A stretch of DNA of 64,000 nucleotides, from NCBI GenBank assembly GCA_022820125.1, contig JAJEGA010000077.1:1-64000 (forward strand). The letters run 5' to 3'. The stretch comes from Anaerolineae bacterium. Lineage in GTDB: Bacteria > Chloroflexota > Anaerolineae > Aggregatilineales > Phototrophicaceae. Position 1 is the first letter of the stretch; every line of letters begins with the position of its first letter. Positions 44,314 through 52,389 of this stretch are shown in pieces. The notes beneath the pieces were generated by a model that saw only the letters and a program-made list of their open reading frames with translations, was not told where the DNA came from and ran no database searches. A program made the position numbers and the translations under genes.

Positions 44314-44787
44314 TTGAACGATCAGCACATTCGTCAGCAGCTTGTAAACGCTCTCGGCAAACGCCAAGCGCACCAGTCCTTTGAAACCGTGATCGAAAAC
44401 TTCCCGCCGGCGCGCTACAACACCAAGCCGCCCAACACGTCTTACTCTTTCTGGCATCTGCTTGAACACATGCGCATCGCCCAAGCCGACATCCTCGATT
44501 ACATTGAGAATCCCGACTATCAATACCTGAAATTCCCCGACGATTACTGGCTCCCAGCCGACGCAAAAGCCGATGGCGCCGCCTGGCAGGCAACGATCGA
44601 CAACTTCCTCGCCGACCGCGCATCGCTCATCGCCATCGTCCAGGATCCAGCGCGCGATCTCACGGCGCAGATAGCGCATGGACAAGCGGGGCACAGCATC
44701 CTGCGCGAGATTCTCGTCGTCGCCGCGCACAACGCCTATCACATCGGCGAATTCGGCAGCCTGCGCGGCGCGTTGGGGCTATGGTGA
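44314..44787 (+). CDS. DinB-like putative metal-dependent protein
   Basis: Protein of 157 residues with the DinB/YfiT four-helix fold. Metal-ligand-like histidines lie in YSFWHLLEHMRIAQADIL and in the C-terminal AAHNAYHIGEFGSLRGALGLW. DinB-fold proteins include thiol transferases and stress-linked proteins; no reaction can be assigned. TTG 44314 is used because AGGAG lies ten bases upstream and the residues before it (PKPRCPAAACYNPA) are not structured. Its C-terminal part is repeated as a remnant at 45465-45554. A Uma2 gene follows 77 bases later. Confidence 0.8.
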   Translation: MNDQHIRQQLVNALGKRQAHQSFETVIENFPPARYNTKPPNTSYSFWHLLEHMRIAQADILDYIENPDYQYLKFPDDYWLPADAKADGAAWQATIDNFLADRASLIAIVQDPARDLTAQIAHGQAGHSILREILVVAAHNAYHIGEFGSLRGALGLW

Positions 44788-44807
44788 ATCCACAACGGAG
44801 CGCGGAA

Positions 44808-44836
44808 CTGTAATCCGACATGAAAACGAGTATACT
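44808..44836 (+). promoter_or_regulatory. Candidate promoter of the first Uma2 gene
   Basis: TATACT (44831-44836) 28 bases before GTG 44865, with CTGTAA 17 bases upstream. The same -10 sequence and context recur before the second Uma2 copy, which supports it. Confidence 0.4.
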
Positions 44837-44864
44837 AATCTCAAGGCAACCGGGGAGCGCGCAA

Positions 44865-45443
44865 GTGGCAGCCAATCCCAGGCACTATTGGACGGCGGGA
44901 GAATTTCTGGCTTTCGAAGCGGAGAGCGAATTCAAGCACGAACTCATTGACGGCGAAGTCTACGACATGTCATGCGGCACTGGCGAACACAGCCAGATTG
45001 CCGCAAACATCATTAGAACCCTTGGAAACCTATTGGAAACCAGTTCGTGTCGCGTCAACACAAGCGATATGATGCTCAAAGTCCGTGATGATCGATACCT
45101 CTACCCTGATGTAAGCGTCGTCTGCGGTCAGCCGGAATACGAAGACGATTCCAGACTGGCGCTGGTTAATCCGATTCTTGTCGTCGAAGTCACATCGCCA
45201 TCATCTGCGGAAGCTGACCGCGGAACCAAGCGCGAATCATATATGCAATTGCCGTCTGTCCAAGCTTATCTTGTGATCGACCAACACCGCATCTATGCGG
45301 AGCTTAACGAGCGCGCCGCTGTGGGCTGGCGAATGCAAGTTTTTGCCAGCGTGGATGATGTAATTACCCTCGAAAATCTCAATGTTCAACTGCCGCTTGC
45401 CCTAATCTTCCGCGGCGTCACTTTCTACGGGGACAGGAATTAG
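44865..45443 (+). CDS. Uma2 family nuclease-like protein (copy 1)
   Basis: Uma2/DUF820 protein of 192 residues, a PD-(D/E)XK-fold family whose members are predicted endonucleases. The fold landmarks are HELIDGEVYDMSCG, RYLYPDVSVVCG (acidic active-site Asp), NPILVVEVTSPSS (E-x-T replacing E-x-K) and YLVIDQHRIYAEL. GTG 44865 is chosen over ATG 44820: GGGGAG lies seven bases before it, and it gives exactly the length of copy 2. ATG 44820 would place the promoter -10 inside the gene. Role unknown; Uma2 genes are often multicopy in Chloroflexota and cyanobacteria. Confidence 0.85.
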   Translation: MAANPRHYWTAGEFLAFEAESEFKHELIDGEVYDMSCGTGEHSQIAANIIRTLGNLLETSSCRVNTSDMMLKVRDDRYLYPDVSVVCGQPEYEDDSRLALVNPILVVEVTSPSSAEADRGTKRESYMQLPSVQAYLVIDQHRIYAELNERAAVGWRMQVFASVDDVITLENLNVQLPLALIFRGVTFYGDRN

Positions 45444-45464
45444 CCTCGCAGCGCCGCCAAAATC

Positions 45465-45554
45465 ATCCTGCGCCAGATTCTAGTGGTCGCTGTCCACAAT
45501 TCCTATCGCATCGGCGAATTCGGCAGCCTGCGCGGCACGATGCGGCTGTGGTGA
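45465..45554 (+). pseudogene. DinB 3'-end remnant from tandem duplication
   Basis: These 90 bases encode ILRQILVVAVHNSYRIGEFG then SLRGTMRLW and a stop. This closely matches the last 29 residues of the DinB-like protein (24 of 29 identical by eye). There is no start or N-terminal part. It sits between the two Uma2 genes, in the same position that intact DinB holds before copy 1. Confidence 0.85.
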
Positions 45555-45591
45555 AGTTTCCAGCGCATTCAGGCGTGGACTGCGCAACTGC

Positions 45592-45621
45592 CTGTCGAAG
45601 CCATCGAATTAGCGCTATACT
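45592..45621 (+). promoter_or_regulatory. Candidate promoter of the second Uma2 gene
   Basis: CTGTCG, 18 bases, TATACT (45616-45621), 31 bases before ATG 45653, equivalent in position to the box before copy 1. Confidence 0.4.
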
Positions 45622-45652
45622 TGAAACGCGTTGAGTTGACGTGAGGAACATC

Positions 45653-46231
45653 ATGGCAGTTGAAACCCCCGTGCGTCTCACCGTCGAGGAATACCTCGCT
45701 TGGGAAGAAACGAACTTCGAGAAGCATGAATACATCGATGGCGAGGTACGTTGCATGGCTGGCGCTAAGGGCAGACATAATCGAATCATGTCAAATGCAA
45801 ATACGGCAATTGGGCGGCAGTTGGATAATTCGGAGTGTTTCTTGCTGAGCAGCGAGATGCGGGTAAAAGCGGCGGAGACCCGATATGTTTATCCTGATTT
45901 GTCCGCCGTCTGTGGTGAAGAAGAATATGCTCGTGATAACGAAATGGAGTTGGTTAATCCCGTTCTCGTGATTGAAGTCACATCGCCGTCGACAATTGAC
46001 ATTGACCGCGGTGAGAAGATGGACCTTTACTTTGAAATTCCATCAATCCAAGCCTACCTGATCATCGACCAGCATCGCGTCTGCGCCGAACTCTCCATTC
46101 GCTCAGAATCCGGCTGGCGGACGACATTATTCGAGACCTTGGATGACGCCGTTCCGCTTGATGTCTTGGATTGCAAGCTGCCCTTGGCGCAAGTCTACCG
46201 CGGCGTCAATTTCGACGAGGGGACAAATTAA
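45653..46231 (+). CDS. Uma2 family nuclease-like protein (copy 2)
   Basis: Also 192 residues. It has [48 protein letters not shown] and [14 protein letters not shown], matching copy 1 through most of its length. ATG 45653 has GAGG upstream; GTG 45641 is the alternative. Its stop overlaps the stop of the convergent pncC gene by three bases. It is the product of the same tandem duplication that left the DinB remnant. Both copies keep the same acidic core, so both may be functional. Confidence 0.88.
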   Translation: MAVETPVRLTVEEYLAWEETNFEKHEYIDGEVRCMAGAKGRHNRIMSNANTAIGRQLDNSECFLLSSEMRVKAAETRYVYPDLSAVCGEEEYARDNEMELVNPVLVIEVTSPSTIDIDRGEKMDLYFEIPSIQAYLIIDQHRVCAELSIRSESGWRTTLFETLDDAVPLDVLDCKLPLAQVYRGVNFDEGTN

Positions 46232-46716
46232 CCGCGCAGCGCCTCAAGCAGCAGCCCCAAGCCCGCTTCGACGCTCGCCGCCTTGTTTCCAATCCGGTCG
46301 CCAGCCCAGACGCGCCGCTCCACTCGCAGCAGCCCAGCCGGCCCCGCCAAGCCAATATAGGTCAAGCCGACCGGCTTCTCGATACTGCCGCCTCCAGGAC
46401 CGGCGATGCCCGTCACGCTCAGCGCGTAGTCCGCGTCAAATAGCGACAGCGCCCCGCGCGCCATCTCCCCCGCCACCGCTTCGCTGACGGCGCCATGCGC
46501 GATCAGCGTCTCTTCGCTAACCCGCAGCAGCCGCATCTTGGCTTCATTGGAATAGGCGACGGCGCCGCCAGCCACATAAGCCGAGCTTCCGGCACAGTCG
46601 GTAAGCGCGCTCAGCATCAGGCCGCCGGTGCAAGACTCGGCCGCGCAGACCGTATTGCCCCGCTCAATTAGCGCCGCGCCCACCTGTTGCGAAAGCGCCA
46701 GCAAATCCCGCGCCAT
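46228..46716 (-). CDS. pncC: Nicotinamide-nucleotide amidohydrolase (CinA C-terminal domain)
   Basis: Stand-alone CinA C-terminal domain of 162 residues, which deamidates nicotinamide mononucleotide to nicotinate mononucleotide in pyridine-nucleotide recycling. The signature [36 protein letters not shown] contains the catalytic Ser and the usual [29 protein letters not shown] follows, as in PncC. The ATG at 46716 shares bases with the stop of the upstream VOC gene (TAATG), so the two are translationally coupled. The N-terminal CinA nucleotide-binding domain is absent, as in E. coli PncC. Confidence 0.92.
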   Translation of the reverse strand: MARDLLALSQQVGAALIERGNTVCAAESCTGGLMLSALTDCAGSSAYVAGGAVAYSNEAKMRLLRVSEETLIAHGAVSEAVAGEMARGALSLFDADYALSVTGIAGPGGGSIEKPVGLTYIGLAGPAGLLRVERRVWAGDRIGNKAASVEAGLGLLLEALRG

Positions 46717-47099
46717 TAGCCCTGGACCAGAATCAGCGTATTGCCCTCGCAATCCTTCATCATCACGAAGCGCCCCCAAAACTGCGTCTCCGGCTCGCCC
46801 AGGAACTCGACGCCTCTTTCCTTATACAGGCGGTAGGTCTCATCGATGTTTTCGCATTGCAGCGTCAGAGATTGCGATTGCCCGAAGGTCGAGCGGTAAT
46901 GCTCCCAATTCTCATCAAACTTGTAGAGCACGATCTCTGTCTCCGCCCCCGCCGGCTTCACCGAGAGCCAGCGCGAATCGGCGCCGGGCCAAAGCTCGTT
47001 GTCAGCTGTGCATTCCATGCCCAGCTTCTCCGTATAGAATGCCTTCGCCCGATCCTGATTTTCCACGAATATCGAAACCGTCCCCACCCGGCTAATCAT
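46716..47099 (-). CDS. VOC/glyoxalase-fold protein (copy 1)
   Basis: A 127-residue vicinal-oxygen-chelate protein. Typical pieces are [45 protein letters not shown], and a second half with [51 protein letters not shown] 47099 follows GGAGG by six bases; the upstream TTG/GTG extension lacks a site. It is coupled to pncC through TAATG. Substrate unknown. A paralogue lies immediately upstream on the same strand. Confidence 0.85.
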   Translation of the reverse strand: MISRVGTVSIFVENQDRAKAFYTEKLGMECTADNELWPGADSRWLSVKPAGAETEIVLYKFDENWEHYRSTFGQSQSLTLQCENIDETYRLYKERGVEFLGEPETQFWGRFVMMKDCEGNTLILVQG

Positions 47100-47124
47100 C
47101 AATTGCCTCCTTGTTCCCAACCAT

Positions 47125-47150
47125 TGCAGGGGCGGCGCTTGTGTCGCCCG
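47125..47150. repeat. Degenerate hairpin repeat
   Basis: TGCAGGGGCGGCGC with GTGTCGCCCG; stem imperfect. A further fragment (TGTAGCGGCTGCCC) follows near 47169. Confidence 0.5.
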
Positions 47151-47210
47151 TCTTTGATCCCTAGTCGTCTGTAGCGGCTGCCCATTGGGTCGCCGGCTTC
47201 CAGCGCCGCC

Positions 47211-47597
47211 TTATGCCCGCTGCCCCAAAACGATCTGGTTGCCTTCCGAATCCACCAGCATGGCGAAGCTGCCCCAATCCTGAACCTGCGGCTCGCCCAG
47301 AAACTGCACCCCCTTCGCGCTCAGCTCGCGATAGGTCTCCACCAGGTCGTCACAATGCAGCGTGAAGCACTGCGGCTTGCCCATCGCCTCGCGATAATGC
47401 TCCCACTGCCCGCCCATGGGGAAGAGCGTCAGCTCCGTTGGGCAGCCCTTCGGCGCCACCGTCAGCCAGCGGATGTCGGACCCGGGGAACATCTCCGAGT
47501 CGTTGATCAGTTCAAAGCCGAGCTTCTCAGTATAAAAGGCTTTCGCCCGATCCTGATCTTCGACGAAGACGGTCACGGTAGCGATTGAGGTTATCAT
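47211..47597 (-). CDS. VOC/glyoxalase-fold protein (copy 2)
   Basis: 128 residues, clearly paralogous to its neighbour: [79 protein letters not shown] and GSFAMLVDSEGNQIVL. The two genes are separated by 111 bases holding a degenerate hairpin, so they probably arose by tandem duplication with the repeat now between them. Metal-ligand positions differ between copies, so substrates may also differ. Confidence 0.85.
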   Translation of the reverse strand: MITSIATVTVFVEDQDRAKAFYTEKLGFELINDSEMFPGSDIRWLTVAPKGCPTELTLFPMGGQWEHYREAMGKPQCFTLHCDDLVETYRELSAKGVQFLGEPQVQDWGSFAMLVDSEGNQIVLGQRA

Positions 47598-47633
47598 GCC
47601 TGCACTCTGTGCCCTCTGTGCCTCTTATTTTAT

Positions 47634-47821
47634 AAACCCCCATACAGGAAGACGTCTGTAGGGGGGACTCTGTGCCGCGCGTAGACACAGGGGGTCAGTC
47701 GCCCGCTGCCCCGACCACATGCGCTTCGGGCGTTTCGGCGAAACGCCCCTACAGCTTCTTATTGTCGCGGGCTTGTTATTTTGTGTGAGCCAAGCCGTGA
47801 CTTGCGGGAGACTGTGGTGAA
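47634..47821 (+). repeat. Family-3 composite repeat with loop insertion
   Basis: Starts CCCCATACAGGAAGACGTC and ends TTATTTTGTGTGAGCCAAG, then GTGACTTGCGGGAGACTGTG. The first hairpin (GACTC stem) carries the ~22-base insertion with GCGTAGACAC at 47679-47688; the second has a GTTTC stem. Its ends match 35190-35344. Confidence 0.75.
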
Positions 47822-47844
47822 GTGAAACAGGTGGCGCAACCGCC

Positions 47845-48426
47845 CTACTTATTCTCCACGCTCTCGCTCAAGAAAGCGCTGTAGCCGTTCTCCGGGTCAT
47901 TCCGCACCACCAGCATGCGCTTGCCGCCAACATGCGAAATGCCCGGCACCTCGTATGCTTTGGCTGGATTGCCTTGGCTGTCCAAGCGGTTGCACCAATA
48001 GATATGATCATCGCGCTGCCAGAGATATATCACCGGCATGTCATCAACCACGATCTCCATGCGCTTGCGGCTGAATGGCGCGAAGCGCGGCGGATGAAAC
48101 CAGGGCACCCAAGCGCCGTCCGTCTTCGGCGTCTTCATCGATACCGCGCTCTGCGGCAGAATTTCCTTGCTGTCCCGCGGCGATTCCTGATTGACGAACT
48201 TGATCGTCTCATCGGTCGTATTAAACACCGACGTCAATTCTGTAACTGGCATGGCCGTCCTCACTGCAACTGAGCCGTCATTAAGCGCTTGTCCGGTCAA
48301 GCCAATGCCCTTGCCAACCAACTCCGCAGTCTTGGCAAGTCCCTTGACCATTTGACCGAGCAACTTCAATCCATCCATCGCATCAGAACCGGCGCTTCCC
48401 ATAGTCTTCGTTCTCGTATTATACAC
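47845..48426 (-). CDS. Protein of unknown function
   Basis: 193 residues with no family I recognise. The first ~60 residues are amphipathic (DGLKLLGQMVKGLAKTAELVGKGIG). A beta-rich region follows (VTELTSVFNTTDETIKF). The C-terminal half is aromatic and charged (GAWVPWFHPPRFAPFSRKRMEIVVDDMPVIYLWQRDDHIYWCNRLD and ISHVGGKRMLVVRNDPENGY). No signal peptide or membrane segment is visible. ATG 48426 is the longest start; MGSAGSDAM at 48402 is an alternative. It is the only gene between the VOC pair and the DUF1801 gene on this strand. Confidence 0.6.
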   Translation of the reverse strand: MYNTRTKTMGSAGSDAMDGLKLLGQMVKGLAKTAELVGKGIGLTGQALNDGSVAVRTAMPVTELTSVFNTTDETIKFVNQESPRDSKEILPQSAVSMKTPKTDGAWVPWFHPPRFAPFSRKRMEIVVDDMPVIYLWQRDDHIYWCNRLDSQGNPAKAYEVPGISHVGGKRMLVVRNDPENGYSAFLSESVENK

Positions 48427-48538
48427 AAAGCCCAGCCCGTCACCGATGCGCCTGCAAACCTATACGTTTTGCGGTGAATGGCAGTTGCTTCGCGCACGCC
48501 CTGAGCGTTGAACAATCACATCGCCAAGCCCCAGCAGA

Positions 48539-48967
48539 TCAATCGCCGGCGATATGATTCGCGTTTCGCATATAATCCACCGACTCCGCAATCAACTCGC
48601 GCAGCACATCCAAATCCACATCCGCCAGCTTGTTGATATAAACGCAGGAACTGCCCGTCCGATGTTTGCCCAGCTTGGCCATCAATTCATCGTAGCGCTC
48701 GTGCCCGCCCATGATATATAGCGTCAAAGCCTGCTTGCGCGGCGCGAAGCCGGTCAGCATGAAATCGCCTTCGCGCCCGCTGGCGTAGCGATAGTGGTAG
48801 CTGCCGAAGCCAACGATGCTCGTCCCCCACATCTCGGCCAGCTCGCCCGTCGCCTCTGCCATCAGCTTCAGCATGACGAGCGAATCCTCCCGCCGGCGCT
48901 TATTGGGCACCGATTCGAGATAAGCGAGCACATCGCCGTCATTGCGCTGCGTCTTGTTCTCCGCCAT
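48539..48967 (-). CDS. DUF1801 (YdhG-like) protein
   Basis: Protein of 142 residues from ATG 48967, which follows GAAGGACGAG. Hallmarks are VLAYLESVPNKRRREDSLVMLKLMAEATGELAEMW, GFGSYHYRYASGREGDFMLTGFAPRKQALTLYIMGG and KLGKHRTGSSCVYINKLADVDLDVLRELIAESV. DUF1801 proteins have a small alpha/beta fold seen in iron-carrier-like proteins (frataxin-type); function unproven. The frame to 49081 would run into the repeat at 49054-49102 and is not used. The gene sits 130 bases downstream of htpG on the same strand. Confidence 0.85.
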   Translation of the reverse strand: MAENKTQRNDGDVLAYLESVPNKRRREDSLVMLKLMAEATGELAEMWGTSIVGFGSYHYRYASGREGDFMLTGFAPRKQALTLYIMGGHERYDELMAKLGKHRTGSSCVYINKLADVDLDVLRELIAESVDYMRNANHIAGD

Positions 48968-49053
48968 ATCTCGTCCTTCCAACTCATTCTCATACAAGCG
49001 CGCGCTGTAGAGGCGAGCCATTAGGCCGCCCCCTGAGAATTGAATGCGGTTGG

Positions 49054-49102
49054 CGGGCGACTTGATAGCGCGCGTAGACACTGCGCGTCAGTCGCCCCTA
49101 CA
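49054..49102. repeat. Hairpin repeat with loop insertion, overlapping the htpG stop
   Basis: GCGACTT and AGTCGCCCC arms enclose GCGTAGACAC (49072-49081). The terminal CTACA provides the TAG stop of htpG (minus strand, 49098-49100). Confidence 0.75.
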
Positions 49103-51089
49103 GATCGTCAGGGACGGTCGCATCCCCAAGATCCAAATCACCCAAATCAATCTGCGGCGTCTCCGCAGCCGCCGGCTCGCCGATCACCGTCTTCGCCTCC
49201 GCAAAGTCCAATTCCGCGCCTGCCGACTCGGTCGCCGCCTGCATCAGCAGCGTCAGCCTGTCCGCCATGCTCGACGGATCCGGATGAATCCCATCTTGCA
49301 GCAGCGCCGTCTCAAACACCTGCTCGGCAACCGCGTCGACCAAGTCATCAGCGCCGCCAGCCGCGATTAACCCGCTCAAGTTGTGCATCAGCGGATGCCG
49401 CGGATTCAACTCCAGCGCCTTGACCGGCAACTCATATTCCTGATCCAGCAGGCGATTGATGCGAAACATATAGCGGTTGCTGCTCTCGTCTTGGCTGACC
49501 AGCCGCGCGGGACTGCCCACCAGCGTCTTGCTCGCGCGCACATCACTCACGCGCCCGCCCAAAGTCGCCTTGACCCGCTCCGTCAGCGCGCCAAAGGAAT
49601 CGGCTTCCAACGCGTCTTTCGCCGGCTCGTCCGCCTCTGCCGCGGCGCCGACCTCAGCCAGATCCAGCTCAGCCGAATCCACGCTGACCAGCTTGCGCTC
49701 CTTGAAATCGACCAAGCCCATCGGCAGCATCGCATCCACCGGCTGCGTGAAATAAAGCACCTCAATCCCGCGCTGGCGAAAAGCGTCCAAATGCGGGCTG
49801 CGCGAGCCGCTCGCATAATCATCAGCAACCACGTAATAGATGTCGTCCTGATTCTCCGACATGCGCTCGACATACTCGTCCAGCGTATGAAAGGCGCTCG
49901 GGTCGTCATCCAGCGTCGTCTGGAAGAACAACAGCGGCTCCAGATCCCCCCGATCATCCGACTCGATGACCAGCCCCTGCTTAAGATAAGCGCCGAACTC
50001 CTGGTAGATCTTCAGATACTTCTCGCGGTCGTTCTTCGCCATCCGCTTCAACTCAGACAAAACGCGCCGCGTGATCGTCTTCTTCAAGCTCGCCATCACC
50101 CGCGTCGCCTGAATACTCTCCCGCGTGACGCTCAAGGGCAGGTCTTCGCTATCGACCAACCCTTGCACGAAGCTCAGATACTCCGGCAGCAAATCGCGAT
50201 TGTATTCTTCGATCAACACTTTGCGCGCATAGAGCTTCAAGCCCGCCTCGCTTCGCGGGCTGAACATATTCCGCTGCCCGCCCGCCGGCACGAAGAGCAG
50301 CGCGTAAAACTGCATCGGCACATCCGCGCGCATGTGAATGTGATGGCTCGCGCCGGCGAAATCCATCGTCAGCATCTTGTAGAAGCTGTCGTATTCTTCG
50401 TCCTCTACTTCAGATGGCGCCCGCCGCCAGATCGCCTGCTGCTTGTTGGTCGGCTCTTCGTCATCTTCCACATAAATCGGGAAGGCGACATAATCCGAAT
50501 GCCGCCGGATGATGTCCTTGATACGGAAACCGCGCGTGAACTCTTCTTCATCATCTTTGAGGTGAATCACCACCTCGGTGCCGCGCACGTCCTTCGCAGC
50601 CGTCTCCAGCGTATAATTCGTCCCGCCGGTCGCCGACCACTTGACCGCCTGATCTTCGGGTCGAAACGAGCGCGATATCACATCCACCTGCTTCGCCACC
50701 ATGAAAGCCGAATAAAAGCCGACGCCGAACTGCCCGATGATGGCGGCGGCGTCTTCCGGCTTGTCCGCCATCGCTTCAATGAATGCCTTCGCCCCGGACT
50801 TGGCGATCGTGCCCAAGCCGGCGATGATCTCGTCGCGATTCATGCCGATGCCGGTGTCGCTGACCGTCAGCGTCTTCGCTTCTTCATCCAGCTCGATGTG
50901 AATCTCCAAATCGGCTTGCGGATCCACCACATCGTCATTGGTCAGCATCTCAAACTGCAGCCGATTCAGCGCGTCCGACGCATTCGAAATCAACTCGCGC
51001 AAGAAGATTTCCTTCTCGGTGTACAGCGAGTGAATCAGAATGTTCAGCAGTTGCTGCGTTTCCGCCTGAAAACTATGTTGTTCGCTCAT
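49098..51089 (-). CDS. htpG: Molecular chaperone HtpG (Hsp90)
   Basis: Bacterial Hsp90 of 663 residues, an ATP-dependent chaperone in the cytosol. The GHKL ATPase motifs are clear: ELISNASDALNRL, DTGIGMNRDEIIAGLGTIAKSG and IGQFGVGFYSAFMVA. The middle domain (GYRR-type catalytic region with EEYNRDLLPEYLSFVQGLVDSEDLPLSVTRESIQ) and the C-terminal dimerisation domain follow. A 20-residue acidic tail (DLGDLDLGDATVPDDL) exceeds that of E. coli HtpG. ATG 51089 follows AAGG by six bases; the frame to 51131 adds a poor N-terminus. The stop codon lies inside a dispersed hairpin repeat, so the last residues may have been altered by repeat insertion. Confidence 0.97.
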   Translation of the reverse strand: MSEQHSFQAETQQLLNILIHSLYTEKEIFLRELISNASDALNRLQFEMLTNDDVVDPQADLEIHIELDEEAKTLTVSDTGIGMNRDEIIAGLGTIAKSGAKAFIEAMADKPEDAAAIIGQFGVGFYSAFMVAKQVDVISRSFRPEDQAVKWSATGGTNYTLETAAKDVRGTEVVIHLKDDEEEFTRGFRIKDIIRRHSDYVAFPIYVEDDEEPTNKQQAIWRRAPSEVEDEEYDSFYKMLTMDFAGASHHIHMRADVPMQFYALLFVPAGGQRNMFSPRSEAGLKLYARKVLIEEYNRDLLPEYLSFVQGLVDSEDLPLSVTRESIQATRVMASLKKTITRRVLSELKRMAKNDREKYLKIYQEFGAYLKQGLVIESDDRGDLEPLLFFQTTLDDDPSAFHTLDEYVERMSENQDDIYYVVADDYASGSRSPHLDAFRQRGIEVLYFTQPVDAMLPMGLVDFKERKLVSVDSAELDLAEVGAAAEADEPAKDALEADSFGALTERVKATLGGRVSDVRASKTLVGSPARLVSQDESSNRYMFRINRLLDQEYELPVKALELNPRHPLMHNLSGLIAAGGADDLVDAVAEQVFETALLQDGIHPDPSSMADRLTLLMQAATESAGAELDFAEAKTVIGEPAAAETPQIDLGDLDLGDATVPDDL

Positions 51090-51297
51090 CGCCCTTCCTT
51101 GCCCGTGAAAACGCGCCACTGTCTCGTGCAATGGCAGATTCTATAACTAAGTGTCACCTGTTCTCTATAGCACTACTGAAAGGCGAAAACAAGATGGTAA
51201 ACTATAAGCTAAGTTCTTAACACGTACGTTCCAGCGAATTCTGGATGCTGCGCTAACAAGGGGAGCCTGAAATTGCCAAGCGCTATTCTATCATGCG

Positions 51298-51327
51298 TTG
51301 CAACATTTGCGACGATAGTGGTATGCT
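51298..51327 (+). promoter_or_regulatory. Candidate promoter of the small ORF/DUF2335 pair
   Basis: TTGCAA (51298-51303), 18 bases, TATGCT (51322-51327), about 60 bases before ATG 51389. Confidence 0.35.
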
Positions 51328-51388
51328 AACGAAACACTCGTACGATTAGTTAGGCATGTCTTCAATACAATCTACGGGAGATGTAGTT

Positions 51389-51616
51389 ATGAGCGACAAA
51401 TTGAAACTGCGTGCCGAAGCAATCCTTGATGGAGTGACGGGTGTAGTGGGCTTGCCGTCGATGTACGGTCGAGAACGATATCCGGGTCGATACGGGCGGT
51501 CTGACGTAGAACGGTCGTGGACGTTCGTTGGCAAGTATATGAACATCGCAATGCAAGACATTGAGGCGGAGACCGCAAATGCCCGCACCGTACGAAAGGC
51601 CAAAACCGAGTCCTGA
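51389..51616 (+). CDS. Small protein of unknown function
   Basis: 75 residues from ATG 51389 (GGGAG ten bases upstream; ATG 51356 has no site). It opens SDKLKLRAEAILDGVTGVVG, then is rich in Arg, Gly and Tyr (YGRERYPGRYGRS), and ends basic. No family recognised. It overlaps the start of the DUF2335 gene by 38 bases in another frame, so the pair is probably translated together. Base composition is nearer A+T than the surrounding genes. Confidence 0.55.
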   Translation: MSDKLKLRAEAILDGVTGVVGLPSMYGRERYPGRYGRSDVERSWTFVGKYMNIAMQDIEAETANARTVRKAKTES

Positions 51617-52172
51617 GGACCGAAATCAAGACGCCGAGAATCAATCTGCGAAAGCCGACGACGAACGTCAAGACCTCGAAATCGCTCGAACTTTAACACA
51701 GGTCAGTCATTACAAGGGGCCAATACCGCCAGCGGAAGAATTCGCGCGCTACGAAGAGATCTATCCCGGAAGCGCTAATCGTCTTTTTTCGATGGCGGAA
51801 AAAGAGCAAGACTCCATAATTAAATTCCGCTACAGTTCACTGGCGGCGGCGACCATAGTCGCAATTGCGAGCATACTCGCCATTGCGCTAATACTGACTG
51901 CGTATCCCGAGTCGATTGTGCTTGTCGCCCTGGCAATCACTTACGCATTGCCTGCGATTACTGACTTTATCAGAGGAATCGTCGAGAGCCAGTTATCTAG
52001 GAAGGAGCGTGAGCTAGAACTCCAGATAAGAAAGGACAACCACGAGCTTGACATGATTGCAGCCAAGAAACAGCTCGAGTTGCCAGCCACCTCAGACGAA
52101 TCTGTCACTCAAAGAGCGCGCCGTCTTGAATCTACTAGCGAATCGGCTGAATCTCAGGAATCAAATCTGTAG
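51579..52172 (+). CDS. DUF2335 membrane protein
   Basis: 197 residues. The signature HYKGPIPPAEEFARYEEIYPGSANRLFSMAEKEQ is that of DUF2335. Two membrane helices follow (SSLAAATIVAIASILAIALIL and SIVLVALAITYALPAITDFI) and then a long charged helix (SRKERELELQIRKDNHELDMIAAKK) and a Ser/Glu-rich tail. ATG 51579 follows GAGGCGGAG by seven bases. DUF2335 proteins are small membrane proteins common on mobile or accessory DNA and have a holin-like look, but none has a settled role. It is linked to the small ORF by overlap. Confidence 0.75.
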   Translation: MPAPYERPKPSPEDRNQDAENQSAKADDERQDLEIARTLTQVSHYKGPIPPAEEFARYEEIYPGSANRLFSMAEKEQDSIIKFRYSSLAAATIVAIASILAIALILTAYPESIVLVALAITYALPAITDFIRGIVESQLSRKERELELQIRKDNHELDMIAAKKQLELPATSDESVTQRARRLESTSESAESQESNL

Positions 52173-52389
52173 TGCGACCCAGTTTGGCCTAGACTTCCCA
52201 GAGTGACTTGATTTCGTTTGAATCAAGAGCAATTTACTGGGTCATTTACCCCGTCAGCCAACGCTCGGCGAATTACTGCCCATTCGCCCATCCTATTCCG
52301 TCTCCCCGCCCAACAGCAGCATGACCAATCGGCGCGCAACTGCTATACTCCACGCCAGTTTGCCAAAATCCAGCCGGAGTATGAGCCAC

